Source: Akkermansiaceae bacterium
Lineage (GTDB): Bacteria; Verrucomicrobiota; Verrucomicrobiia; Verrucomicrobiales; Akkermansiaceae
Reading direction: 5' to 3'
Length of the DNA: 64,000 nt
NCBI GenBank assembly: GCA_015061985.1
Contig: SUVN01000007.1
Location: 1-64,000 of the forward strand
How positions within the stretch are numbered: position 1 is the first letter of the stretch; each line of letters begins with the position of its first letter. The notes under the pieces are model-generated. The model made no database searches and had not been told where the DNA came from. It saw only the letters and a list, made by a program, of their open reading frames with translations. Shown piece by piece: positions 34,156 to 43,116 of the stretch. The translations under genes and the position numbers were made by a program.

Positions 34156-34812
34156 ATGATGGTGGCCATGAAATACATTTCGTCAGATTCCCGCCTGTAT
34201 GGTATCGTTGACTTGGGTTATGTTCACCCGGAGGATGTGGAAAACACGACCGCAGCCCTGCTCAGCGGCGGCATACGTATCCTGCAACTGCGAGCCAAGG
34301 GCGTAGACACCGCCACGGTGGAACATCTGGCGCGGCGCATGCAGCCGCTCTGCAGGGAGGCCGGAGCCGTCTTTGTGTTGAATGATTACCCGGACATGGC
34401 CGCCCGCATCGGGGCGGATGCCGTGCATGTAGGTCAGGATGCCGGGCCGCTCTCCACCGTGCGTGCCATCGTGGGTGAGGATATGCTCATCGGCCGCTCC
34501 ACCCACAGCCCGGAACAGGCGCTGGCCGCCGTGGCCGAGGGCGCGGACTACATCGGCTTCGGCCCGCTCTTCCCCACCGGCACCAAACCGGGTCGCCCCT
34601 CCATCGGCTTGCAGGATATCGCCGCCGTACAGGAGAAATTGGGCGATTTCCCCATGTTCTGCATCGGCGGCATCAACGGCACCACCCTGCCCTCCGTCCT
34701 GCAGGCAGGTGCCCGCCGCGTGGTCATCGTCTCCTGGCTGCTGCAACAACCCGACCCTGCCGCCGCTGCGCGGGATATCATCAGCCGACTGGCCGACCGC
34801 GTGAGGCATTGA
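34156..34812 (+). CDS. thiE: Thiamine-phosphate synthase
   Basis: 218 residues. The TIM-barrel motifs are present: LYGIVDLGYVHPED, GGIRILQLRAKG, FVLNDYPDMAARIGADAVHVGQDAG, IGRSTHSPEQALAA, GADYIGFGPLFPTGTKPG and FCIGGINGTTLPSVLQAGARRVVIVSWLLQ. It joins the pyrimidine and thiazole moieties to give thiamine phosphate. ATG codons at 34156, 34159 and 34168 are all possible; MKYISSD at 34168 is the most family-like. It is divergent from thi4 with an 81-bp gap. Confidence 0.93.
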   Translation: MMVAMKYISSDSRLYGIVDLGYVHPEDVENTTAALLSGGIRILQLRAKGVDTATVEHLARRMQPLCREAGAVFVLNDYPDMAARIGADAVHVGQDAGPLSTVRAIVGEDMLIGRSTHSPEQALAAVAEGADYIGFGPLFPTGTKPGRPSIGLQDIAAVQEKLGDFPMFCIGGINGTTLPSVLQAGARRVVIVSWLLQQPDPAAAARDIISRLADRVRH

Positions 34813-35212
34813 TGGTCATAGTCATCCAGCAGGGACAACCAGTTGTTGTAATGCGCAATGACATCCAACACCTGCCGGGCATCCAATCTGTCAACGGCAC
34901 GCCGCACCAGTTTAATCACCTGCCCCAGCTGGCGCATGCGGTTTTATGCACGATATCGCCGCTCATCTGGCACTCGCGCAGACGCTGTGTTGCCCGGATG
35001 CGGAACTGAGTACCGCGTTTGGTATTCACCCGATACCCCACGGAAAGCACCATATCCGGATTGTAATAACGCACCGATTTCCGTACTGTGCGCATTCCTT
35101 CCTGACGAACTTGTAAGAATTCCTTACAAGCTCCCTCTTCTTGAAGCTCTGACTCTTGCAAAACATTCAAGACTTGCAAACCAATATTCTGCACCGATGT
35201 TCGAAAAAAACT
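34800..35212 (-). pseudogene. Decayed RhuM-family gene
   Basis: On the minus strand, the frame from about 35212 to 34925 reads TSVQNIGLQVLNVLQESELQEE, then ACKEFLQVRQEGMRTVRKSV, YYNPDMVLSVGYRVNTKRG and TQFRIRATQRLRE, the well-known core of RhuM/virulence proteins (YNLDxIISVGYRVxSxRGTQFR). About 35 bases on, another frame gives LVRRAVDRLDARQVLDVIAHY and LSLLDDYDHQ, the later RhuM segment. The piece in between is missing and the frame changes, so this is a deleted, frameshifted remnant ending against thiE. It fills the otherwise geneless gap 34813-35312. Confidence 0.75.
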
Positions 35213-35312
35213 CCGCCATACTCTGCTCCGAACCACACGCATGAGCTTTTGTGCTGCTGTCCCGACCGAGGCTTGCCATACGGGAAAGTTCCCTATATAA
35301 TACGCAGGAATC

Positions 35313-36629
35313 ATGAACAATTCCCGAACAAACAAAGAATTACCCATCCGCCAACACAGTCGGGGCTGGCTTATCCTGAGCCCGCTGGTGGTCTTTTTCC
35401 TGCTGTATGTAGGCGTATCTATCGTCTCAGGGGATTTCTATACCATGCCGGTGACGGTCGCCTTCCTTGCCGCATCGGCCTGGGCGCTTTGCGTTTCCCG
35501 CCCCACCGGCTTCATGAAACGGGTGGAGCGATTCTCTGCCGGAGCAGCTCACCGGAATATCATGATGATGATATGGATATTCATCATGGCCGGAGCCTTT
35601 GCCGCCGCCGCAAAATACATCGGGGCGGTAGATGCCACGGTGAACCTGACGCTTTCCCTGCTGCCGGCAAACATGGTGCTGGCCGGCATGTTTCTGGCAG
35701 CCTGCCTGATTTCGCTTGCCATGGGCACCTCCGTGGGCACCATCGTCGCGCTGATGCCGGTGGCCACCGGGCTGGCAGACAAGGGAGGAATGAGCCTTGC
35801 CCTCATCTCCGGAGCCGTGGTTGGCGGTGCGTTCTTCGGTGATAATCTTTCCTTCATTTCCGACACGACCATCGCCGCCACCCGCACGCAGGGGTGCAGC
35901 ATGAAAGACAAGTTCCGCGCTAATATCCGCATCGTCATGCCGGCCGCCATCGGCGTCTTTGTGCTCTACGTTCTTCTGGGGCTGCGTCATTCTGCGGAGG
36001 TCACCACGGGTGGTTCGATTGAATGGGTGCGGGTAATCCCCTACCTGCTGGTACTGGTCACCGCCATCAGCGGAATGAACGTGATGCTGGTGCTCACCAT
36101 CGGCATACTCTCCACCGGGCTGGTTGCTCTGTTCAGCAGCACCTTCGGTGCCATGGCCTGGGCCGGAGCCATGGGCAACGGTATCGTTGGCATGGGCGAA
36201 TTGATTATCGTCACCCTGCTGGCAGGAGGCATGCTGGAACTCATCCGCTACAACGGCGGTCTTTCCTATATCATCCGGCATCTCACCGCAGGTGCACACG
36301 GAAGGAAAGGCGGCGAGCTGAGCATCGCATTCATGGTAGCTCTTGCCAACATGTGTACCGCCAACAACACCGTTGCCATTGTCACAATGGGCGATATTGC
36401 CCGCCGCATTTCTCATCGCTTCGGTATACCCGCACCGCGCGCCGCCAGTATTCTGGACACTTTCTCCTGCGTCATTCAGGGGCTTCTTCCCTATGGGGCA
36501 CAGCTGCTCATGGCATCAGCCATCGCCCATATCAGCGCGCTGGATATCATCCCGTATCTGTACTATCCCTTTGTCATGGGGCTGGTGGCGCTCGGCTTCA
36601 TCCTCTTCCGTCGCAGCAAGACGGAATGA
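35313..36629 (+). CDS. Na+/H+ antiporter NhaC family
   Basis: 438 residues with 11-12 membrane segments. FMVALANMCTANNTVAIVTMGDIAR and GAVVGGAFFGDNLSFISDTTIAATRTQGCSM correspond to conserved NhaC family blocks, along with ILDTFSCVIQGLLPYGAQLL near the C-terminus. It is expected to exchange Na+ for H+ at the inner membrane. The exact ion preference cannot be told. A member of this superfamily transporting malate/lactate or another solute is possible. Confidence 0.85.
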   Translation: MNNSRTNKELPIRQHSRGWLILSPLVVFFLLYVGVSIVSGDFYTMPVTVAFLAASAWALCVSRPTGFMKRVERFSAGAAHRNIMMMIWIFIMAGAFAAAAKYIGAVDATVNLTLSLLPANMVLAGMFLAACLISLAMGTSVGTIVALMPVATGLADKGGMSLALISGAVVGGAFFGDNLSFISDTTIAATRTQGCSMKDKFRANIRIVMPAAIGVFVLYVLLGLRHSAEVTTGGSIEWVRVIPYLLVLVTAISGMNVMLVLTIGILSTGLVALFSSTFGAMAWAGAMGNGIVGMGELIIVTLLAGGMLELIRYNGGLSYIIRHLTAGAHGRKGGELSIAFMVALANMCTANNTVAIVTMGDIARRISHRFGIPAPRAASILDTFSCVIQGLLPYGAQLLMASAIAHISALDIIPYLYYPFVMGLVALGFILFRRSKTE

Positions 36630-36685
36630 ACAAGAAAAAACGACATTTCCCCAAAAAGCAGCACCCATTAAATCATCATACTCAA

Positions 36686-37774
36686 TCAGGAGCGCAGCAA
36701 TTCAACGCATGCCGTATGCCCATTGCTTTCTGCATACTGCAGAGCGGTTTTCCCGTCCGCATCCTTGCGGGTTACTTCAGCACCGGCGCTGAGCAGGTAT
36801 TGCACGCAGGGCGTGTAGCCTGCCCCAGCTGCAATCATCAGCGGAGTCTGCCCCTTGAGGTTGGGTTCATCCAGAGCAAAACCGTATTGCGCCAAGGCAT
36901 GCAGAAACTCCGTCTGCCCGCCGAATGCCGCATGATGCGCCACGGTGTTGCCATAGGTATCTATGGCAGTGGGATTGGCGCCCTGCTCTACCAGAAACAC
37001 GAAGCAGTCCACATGCCCGCCCCAGGCGGCATACATGGGAGCCGTCACGCCATCATAGCCGCAGGATTGCACATTGAGCCCCTGCTCCATGAAAAAGCGG
37101 CAACACTCTACATTGCCGCTGTGCGCGGCGGCGATGAGACAATCCAGCCCATTGGTATTGACGGAGCGGATATTCTGCCCCTGTTCCAGCAGGTAGCGAA
37201 TGCAATCCAGATGCCCGCCATAGGCGGCATAGATGAGCGCATTGTTGCCCAGCTTATCCGAGGCAGAGAGCGATTGTCCCTTTTCCTGCAGGTAGCGAAT
37301 CATCTCCGTCTGACCTCCCTGAGCGGCCATCATCAACGGAGTGCAGCCAACATCGTTGGCATCCCCGAGCGATACGCCCTCATCCAACAGGTAATCCAGC
37401 GTCTGCCGAAAACCGCCGAATGCCGCATACAGCAGCCCGGTGTTTCCCTTCTCATCCGGCACGCGGATGTCCGCGCCAGCGTCCTGCAACTCACGCACCG
37501 CCTCCAGCAGCGCTTCATCCCCGGCCTTCGACTGAGCCGCTAGGAAAATGAGCATCGTCACACAATCCTCTAGCTCACCCTTGCGATTCAGCCACGCTTC
37601 CAACTTTCCGCGCAGGGTAGCAGTCAGCGCCTGCGCTGCAGGAGTCTCCGCATTCAGACCGGCACAGAACTGCATGGTCACCGGCAGCTCCCTATTCTCC
37701 GCATCCGAGCAAGACGTCACACAGACCAGGGCCGGGAGGGTCAACAAAGCAGACTTGATGAAAATGTGGTTCAT
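36686..37774 (-). CDS. Ankyrin-repeat lipoprotein
   Basis: 362 residues from ATG at 37772-37774. The signal peptide (MNHIFIKSALLTLPALVCVTSC) ends in a lipobox. About eight ankyrin repeats follow from residue ~105, for example NTGLLYAAFGGFRQTLDYLLDEG, CTPLMMAAQGGQTEMIRYLQEKG, NALIYAAYGGHLDCIRYLLEQG and VTAPMYAAWGGHVDCFVFLVEQG. They end with KTALQYAESNGHTACVELLRS. A likely envelope scaffold of unknown partner. Convergent with the NhaC gene. Confidence 0.85.
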   Translation of the reverse strand: MNHIFIKSALLTLPALVCVTSCSDAENRELPVTMQFCAGLNAETPAAQALTATLRGKLEAWLNRKGELEDCVTMLIFLAAQSKAGDEALLEAVRELQDAGADIRVPDEKGNTGLLYAAFGGFRQTLDYLLDEGVSLGDANDVGCTPLMMAAQGGQTEMIRYLQEKGQSLSASDKLGNNALIYAAYGGHLDCIRYLLEQGQNIRSVNTNGLDCLIAAAHSGNVECCRFFMEQGLNVQSCGYDGVTAPMYAAWGGHVDCFVFLVEQGANPTAIDTYGNTVAHHAAFGGQTEFLHALAQYGFALDEPNLKGQTPLMIAAGAGYTPCVQYLLSAGAEVTRKDADGKTALQYAESNGHTACVELLRS

Positions 37775-37860
37775 GGCAGAAGACGGCATCCATTATAACA
37801 AAACCGCCCCATCATTCAACCTCAAATGAACACTTCTGCCGGGGCAGACGGTGTTTAGGC

Positions 37861-37889
37861 TTTTCTCCGCAAAAAAGTTGTGGTACAAT
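37861..37889 (+). promoter_or_regulatory. Possible typA promoter
   Basis: TTTTCT (37861-37866), 17-bp spacer, TACAAT (37884-37889), followed by ACG, about 50 nt before the typA ATG. The block GGCTTTTC...TACAATACG resembles that before gdhA (GGCTTTTC...TATAATACG). Confidence 0.4.
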
Positions 37890-37939
37890 ACGTCGCAAGC
37901 GGGTGGAAAAGCTCCGCCGCAACATCCTGATATACATTT

Positions 37940-39775
37940 ATGAGTGATCCCTCCAAGTTCCGCAATCTGGCTATTATCGCACACGTTGACCACGGCAAGA
38001 CCACCTTGGTGGACCAATTGCTGAAAGCCGGCGGCACCTACCGCGAAAATCAGGAGGTGCAGGAGCGAGCCATGGACTCCATGGATCTGGAGCGCGAAAA
38101 AGGTATCACTATCAAGGCAAAAAACACGTCCATTCATTGGAATGACTACACGATTAACATTGTCGACACCCCCGGCCACGCAGACTTCGGTGCTGAGGTG
38201 GAACGCGTGATGAAGATGGTGGACGGCGTGATTCTGGTGGTGGATGCCTATGAGGGGCCGCAGGCGCAGACACGCTTTGTGCTGCGAAAGGCCTTGCAGG
38301 AAGGACTGTTGCCCATCGTGGTCATCAACAAGATTGACCGCCCGCATGCAGACCCCATGAAGGTACACGATCAGGTGCTGGAGCTGCTGCTGGAGCTGGA
38401 TGCTACGGAGGAACAGTTTGAAGCCCCCTTTGTGTACGGGTCTGCCCGCGACGGCTATTTCATGAACGCCCCGGAGGGTGAGCCGCCCGTGGATTGCAGC
38501 CCCCTGCTTCACCAGATTGTGAAACATATCCCTGCCCCCAGAGAGGCTGACCCCGACAAGCCTTTCCTCATGCTCATTTCCAACATCGATTGGGATGACT
38601 ATGTGGGACGCGTGGCGGTGGGACGCATCACCAGCGGGCGTGTACAGAAAGGTGACGCGGTCTACCTGATGCGACCGGACGGCAGCCGAATCCAGGGCAA
38701 GGTAACGAAGCTCTTTGAATACAGCGGATTGCAGACCACCGACTCTGCCGTGGGTGAGGCCGGCAACATCATCGGCATCTCCGGATTTGAGGATGTGGAC
38801 ATCGGCGAAACCATCACGGCCGATCCGGAGGGCGAGGCTCTTCCCTTTGTGGATATCGAGCCGCCGACGGTGCAAATGGAGTTCAGCATCAACGACGGCC
38901 CCCTGGGCGGGCGCGACGGCAAGAATGTGACCAGCCGCGTCATCCGCGACCGACTCATGCGCGAGATGCGCACCAACATCTCCATCAAGGTGGAGGACAC
39001 GGATTTGGCCGGCGTGTTCATGGTATCGGCCCGCGGCACGATGCAGATTGCCATTCTGGTGGAACAGATGCGCCGCGAAGGCTACGAGGTGCTGGTTTCC
39101 CGCCCGAAGGTGATTGTGAAAGAGCACGAGGGTGTCATGTGCGAACCCTTTGAAACGGTGTTCATCGAAGTCCCGGATGATTGCGCCAACGGCACCGTGC
39201 GTATTCTGGGCAACCGCCGCGGCATTCTGGAAAACATGGAAACCAACGGCTCCGGTCGCACCTCCATCCAGGCCACCATGCCCACCCGCGGGCTCATCGG
39301 CTTCGAGTTTGAGCTGGTCAACCTGACGAGCGGACACGGTATATTCTCCCATCTGTTCAAGGAATATGCGCCCTATGCCGGGGAAATCATCACCCGCCAG
39401 AGCAGCACGCTCATCTCCATGGAAAACGGTATTGCCCGCCCCTACGCTCTGCAATCCATCGAGGAGCGCGGCACTCTTTTCATTGCCCCCGGGGATGAGG
39501 TGTATGAAGGCATGATTGTGGGAGAGAATCCCAAACCCATCGACATCCCGGTGAATCCCACCCGCGAAAAACACCTTACCAACCACCGCTCAGCCACGAA
39601 GAATGACTCCATCCAGCTGACCCCGCCGCGCGTGTTCACTCTGGAGCGAGCCATCGAGTATATCGAGCCGGATGAGCTGGTGGAAGCCACCCCCCACTTC
39701 ATCCGCATGCGCAAGCGCATTCTGGATGCCACCGCACGCAAGCGCGCCGGCATTGCCGAGCAGAACTTGGGCTGA
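37940..39775 (+). CDS. typA: Translational GTPase TypA/BipA
   Basis: 611 residues, the usual length. [17 protein letters not shown] (G1), [15 protein letters not shown] (G2), [16 protein letters not shown] (G3), and INKIDRPHA (G4) place it in the elongation-factor G-like family. The C-terminal TypA-specific domain follows ([65 protein letters not shown]). A ribosome-associated GTPase tied to 50S assembly and stress. It is followed 25 bp later by the DUF456 gene. Confidence 0.96.
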   Translation: MSDPSKFRNLAIIAHVDHGKTTLVDQLLKAGGTYRENQEVQERAMDSMDLEREKGITIKAKNTSIHWNDYTINIVDTPGHADFGAEVERVMKMVDGVILVVDAYEGPQAQTRFVLRKALQEGLLPIVVINKIDRPHADPMKVHDQVLELLLELDATEEQFEAPFVYGSARDGYFMNAPEGEPPVDCSPLLHQIVKHIPAPREADPDKPFLMLISNIDWDDYVGRVAVGRITSGRVQKGDAVYLMRPDGSRIQGKVTKLFEYSGLQTTDSAVGEAGNIIGISGFEDVDIGETITADPEGEALPFVDIEPPTVQMEFSINDGPLGGRDGKNVTSRVIRDRLMREMRTNISIKVEDTDLAGVFMVSARGTMQIAILVEQMRREGYEVLVSRPKVIVKEHEGVMCEPFETVFIEVPDDCANGTVRILGNRRGILENMETNGSGRTSIQATMPTRGLIGFEFELVNLTSGHGIFSHLFKEYAPYAGEIITRQSSTLISMENGIARPYALQSIEERGTLFIAPGDEVYEGMIVGENPKPIDIPVNPTREKHLTNHRSATKNDSIQLTPPRVFTLERAIEYIEPDELVEATPHFIRMRKRILDATARKRAGIAEQNLG

Positions 39776-39800
39776 TTCACCATCAATTCTCATCATTACC

Positions 39801-40319
39801 ATGGACTGGAGCTGGTTTACACAGATGATACCCGACATGGGAAGCACCCTTTCCATGCTTCTTTACGGCCTTGCCATCATTCTGGCAGCAGCCGGCTTTC
39901 TGGGCTGCATTCTCCCCTACCCGGGGCATCTGCTGGTGCTGGGGGCCTGCATTTCCGCCGCTTTCGCCAAGGGAGCTCCCTATCCGGCCTGGTGGGTATG
40001 GATGATTCTCTCATTGCTGATGATTTTCGGCTCTATCGTGGACAACATCACCACCCTGATGGGCGCACGGCGCTTCGGATGCAGCAAAGCAGCCCTGTGG
40101 GGAACGTTCGGCGGTGTCATCATCGGGGCATTTTTCCCGCCGTTCGGGCTCATCGTCGGCCCCTTCGCCGGAGCCTTTCTGGCAGAAATGATATTTGCCC
40201 GCAAAGATGCCAAATCCTCTGCCACTTCCGGCATGGGTGCCACGCTGGGCTATCTGGCCGGAGTGGTTGCCAAGTTCATCATCGCCGGCTTCATGCTGTT
40301 AGTGTATCTCATTTTCTGA
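39801..40319 (+). CDS. DUF456 membrane protein
   Basis: 172 residues from ATG at 39801 (MDWSWFTQMIPDMGSTLSML); the longer frame reading back into typA is rejected. Five to six hydrophobic segments with Gly-rich turns: ILAAAGFLGCILPYPGHLLVLGA, WMILSLLMIFGSIVDNITTLMGARRFGCSKAALWGTFGGVIIGAFFPPFGLIVGPFAGAFLAEM, and KFIIAGFMLLVYLIF. The GxLPxPG and GFxxPPxGLIxGPxxGAxxxE patterns are characteristic of DUF456. Function unknown. Confidence 0.85.
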   Translation: MDWSWFTQMIPDMGSTLSMLLYGLAIILAAAGFLGCILPYPGHLLVLGACISAAFAKGAPYPAWWVWMILSLLMIFGSIVDNITTLMGARRFGCSKAALWGTFGGVIIGAFFPPFGLIVGPFAGAFLAEMIFARKDAKSSATSGMGATLGYLAGVVAKFIIAGFMLLVYLIF

Positions 40320-40482
40320 TTCTTTTCGCCCGAACTCAGTGTAAGAAAATCAGAAAGCGGATTACAAGGCAGCAATCGCTACGGAGACAAAGACTGAGAA
40401 AACGGCTGCTAATTCCGGCCGTTACGTGTTTAATATCGACCGGAAACAGAGTTCCCACCTTCGTCATTCTGATTTGATATTC

Positions 40483-40510
40483 TTGATTATCGCGCGGATT
40501 GTGTTATACT
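40483..40510 (+). promoter_or_regulatory. gatC promoter
   Basis: TTGATT (40483-40488), 16-bp spacer, TATACT (40505-40510), about 49 nt before the gatC ATG. The 240-base gap 40320-40559 holds nothing else recognisable. Confidence 0.6.
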
Positions 40511-40559
40511 CTGCGCGCAGGCGGGCGCAGAAGCGCCGAAAATCAGCAGCTCTGACACC

Positions 40560-40859
40560 ATGGATACTCAAGCACTCATCGATGTGGCCTACATTGCCAA
40601 ACTGGCCAAAGTGGAACTGACGGCGGAGGAAACCGAGCGTTTCTCCGGGGATTTGAATCAGGTGCTGGCCTATGTGCAGCAGCTGGAGAAGTGGGACACC
40701 TCTGCGGTGGAGCCCATGTACCATCCGCTGCCGGTGTTTGATGCGCTGCGCCCGGATATCCCCGGTGAGAGCCTGAGCAACGAAGCCGCCATGGCCAATG
40801 CCCCGCAGCAGGAAGACGGGCAGGTGCGCGTGCCCAAGGTTGTTGAATCCGCCCACTGA
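40560..40859 (+). CDS. gatC: Glutamyl/aspartyl-tRNA amidotransferase subunit C
   Basis: 99 residues. The N-terminal helix VAYIAKLAKVELTAEETERFSGDLNQVLAYVQQLEKWDTSAVEPMYHP and the PQQEDGQVRVPKVVE tail match GatC. It binds and stabilises GatA in the complex that converts Glu-tRNA(Gln) or Asp-tRNA(Asn). Its TGA overlaps the gatA ATG by one base (TGATG). gatB is not adjacent. Confidence 0.93.
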   Translation: MDTQALIDVAYIAKLAKVELTAEETERFSGDLNQVLAYVQQLEKWDTSAVEPMYHPLPVFDALRPDIPGESLSNEAAMANAPQQEDGQVRVPKVVESAH

Positions 40860-42298
40860 TGACGAACCCTTTACCAGCACATACAACAATGCTTATCGGT
40901 ACCATTTCCCACTGGCGCAAGCAGCTGCTGGCCGGCAGCATCTCCCCCACCGAGCTGGTGGAGGAAATCGCCCGCAACATCGATTCCCTCAACCCCGGCA
41001 TCAATGCCTATATCTCTGCCAACAAAGAGGCAGCACTTGCGGAAGCAGCCAAGGCCGACCTCTCCCTCCCCTTAGGCGGTATCCCGCTCGCGGTGAAGGA
41101 TAACATCTGCATCCAGGGTGAGCCCACCCGCTGCGCCTCCCGTATTCTGGAGAACTTTGTCTCACCCTATGATGCCACCGCCGTCTGCAAGCTGCGCGCC
41201 GCCGGTGCCATCCCCTTCGGCCGAGCGAACATGGACGAGTTCGCCATGGGTTCCTACGGCAAGAACTCCGCATTCGGAGCCACGGATAACCCCGCCGCAC
41301 CCGGTCACGCCCCGGGCGGTTCTTCCAGCGGTTCCGCCGCAGCCGTTGCCGGTGGTATGGCCATTGCCGCCCTTGGTTCTGACACCGGCGGTTCCATCCG
41401 CCAGCCGGCCTCGCACTGCGGAATCGTGGGTCTGAAGCCCACCTACGGTCGCATATCACGCTATGGTCTGGTGGCTTTCGCCTCTTCACTTGACCAAATC
41501 GGGCCGCTTACCCAGAATGTGGAAGATGCCGCCCTGCTGCTGAATGTTCTCTGCGGGCACGACCCCAAGGATTCCACCAGCTCCACCCGGCCCACAGAGG
41601 ACTTCACCGCCGGACTGGGGCAGGACATCAAGGGCAAACGCATCGGTCTGCCGAAAGAATACCTCTCCTCCGGCAACGACCCCGCCGTCGCTGCCGCGCT
41701 GGACAAAGCCGTCAAAACCCTCACGGAGTTGGGTGCCGAGGTGGTGGAGATTTCCCTGCCGCACGCAGAAGCCGTGGTGGCCGCCTACTACATCATCGCC
41801 TGTGCAGAGGCTTCCTCCAACCTGTCGCGCTTCGACGGCATCCGCTACGGGCACCGCGCAGCCAACACCAACGGACTGGATGAGCTATACAGCCGCTCCC
41901 GCGCAGAGGGCTTCGGCCCGGAAGTGAAACGCCGCATCATTCTGGGCACCTACGTGCTCTCCAGTGGGTTCTATGATGCCTACTACGCCAAGGCTCAGAA
42001 AGTTCGCGCCCTGGTGGCGCAGGACTTCACCGCCGCCTTTGAGCAGGTGGACTTCATCATCGGCCCGGTCTCCCCCACCCCGGCACCTGCGCTCAACGAC
42101 ACCTCGCTGAGCCCGCTGCAGGTCTACCTGTCGGACATCTATACCATTCCCGCCAACCTGGCAGGGCTTCCCGGCATCTCCGTTCCCTGTCCTCAGCCGG
42201 AGGGAACCCGCCCCATCGGCATTCAGCTGCTGGGCAAACACTTTGCCGAGACAGACCTGCTGCGCGTTGCCTCAGCCCTCGAATCCGCCCTCGCATGA
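40859..42298 (+). CDS. gatA: Glutamyl/aspartyl-tRNA amidotransferase subunit A
   Basis: 479 residues. The amidase signature is intact: GIPLAVKDNI (catalytic Lys), PGGSSSGSAAAVAGG and SDTGGSIRQPASHCG (Ser-cis-Ser/Lys triad region). It generates ammonia from glutamine for tRNA amidation. An internal ATG (MLIGTISHWRK) is an alternative start. The first start overlaps gatC, and the last codon overlaps the thiD ATG by four bases (ATGA), so gatC-gatA-thiD are translationally coupled. Confidence 0.95.
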   Translation: MTNPLPAHTTMLIGTISHWRKQLLAGSISPTELVEEIARNIDSLNPGINAYISANKEAALAEAAKADLSLPLGGIPLAVKDNICIQGEPTRCASRILENFVSPYDATAVCKLRAAGAIPFGRANMDEFAMGSYGKNSAFGATDNPAAPGHAPGGSSSGSAAAVAGGMAIAALGSDTGGSIRQPASHCGIVGLKPTYGRISRYGLVAFASSLDQIGPLTQNVEDAALLLNVLCGHDPKDSTSSTRPTEDFTAGLGQDIKGKRIGLPKEYLSSGNDPAVAAALDKAVKTLTELGAEVVEISLPHAEAVVAAYYIIACAEASSNLSRFDGIRYGHRAANTNGLDELYSRSRAEGFGPEVKRRIILGTYVLSSGFYDAYYAKAQKVRALVAQDFTAAFEQVDFIIGPVSPTPAPALNDTSLSPLQVYLSDIYTIPANLAGLPGISVPCPQPEGTRPIGIQLLGKHFAETDLLRVASALESALA

Positions 42299-43089
42299 GC
42301 ACCACGCCCGTTTTCCTGAGCATTGCCGGGTCCGACTGTTCTGCCGGAGCCGGGCTGCAGGCCGACCTCAAAACCGGGTTCGCCCTCGGCTGCTACCCGC
42401 TGACCGCCGTCACCTGCGTGGTGAATGAAGTTCCCGGGCTGGTGGAAGGGATTGTGGCCATGGAGCCAGACTTTGTGTCCGACCAGGTGCGGCTCTGCCT
42501 CAAGACATTCCCGGTAAAGGCCATCAAGACGGGCATGCTGTACTCGCCGGAAATTGTGCGCGCCTGCTGTGCAGCGCTGGAGGGCTTTCAGGGGCCCATC
42601 GTGGTGGATCCGGTCATGATTGCCACAGCAGGAGAGGCACTCATGCAACAGGCAGCCATTCAGGTGTACGAAGAGGTGCTGCTGCCGCGCACAACGCTGC
42701 TCACCCCCAACAAGGATGAACTGGAAACCCTGCTCGGAGCCACTGTCTGCACCATAGAGGAACTGACAGAGGCCGCCGTAGAGCTCTGCCGCCGCTACAA
42801 CTGCGCCATCCTCGCCAAAGGCGGACATGTGGCGGGCAGCACCTGCACGGATATCCTGGTCGAATCCCCCGGAGCCGCGCCCAAGCGCTGGAGTCACCCC
42901 CGCATCACCGGCATTTCCACCCACGGCACCGGCTGCACCCTCTCCAGTGCCGTTGCCGCATGGCTGGCCCATGGTTACAGCCTGGAAAAATCCGTGGAGC
43001 GTGGGCTGGACTACATCGCCAAAGCCATTGCATCATCCCACAACCTGGGCGGCGTGCATGCCGTCAACCATCAATATATTGACGGTTAA
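42295..43089 (+). CDS. thiD: Hydroxymethylpyrimidine/phosphomethylpyrimidine kinase
   Basis: 264 residues. SIAGSDCSAGAGLQADLKT, KTGMLYSPEIV, PIVVDPVMIATAGEAL, LLTPNKDELETLLG and GISTHGTGCTLSSAVAAWLA are the ribokinase-fold motifs of ThiD. It phosphorylates HMP and HMP-P for thiamine synthesis. Other thiamine genes in the window are thi4 and thiE, about 8 kb away. Placement after gatA with an ATGA overlap is unusual. Confidence 0.93.
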   Translation: MSTTPVFLSIAGSDCSAGAGLQADLKTGFALGCYPLTAVTCVVNEVPGLVEGIVAMEPDFVSDQVRLCLKTFPVKAIKTGMLYSPEIVRACCAALEGFQGPIVVDPVMIATAGEALMQQAAIQVYEEVLLPRTTLLTPNKDELETLLGATVCTIEELTEAAVELCRRYNCAILAKGGHVAGSTCTDILVESPGAAPKRWSHPRITGISTHGTGCTLSSAVAAWLAHGYSLEKSVERGLDYIAKAIASSHNLGGVHAVNHQYIDG

Positions 43090-43116
43090 CTATTGACCGT
43101 TTATCATTAATATCTT

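Noticed and set aside
33296..34170. TPP riboswitch near the thiamine genes
   Set aside because: The thi4-thiE gap is only 81 bp and lacks the CUGAGA and ACCUGAUC core; upstream of thiD is coding sequence.
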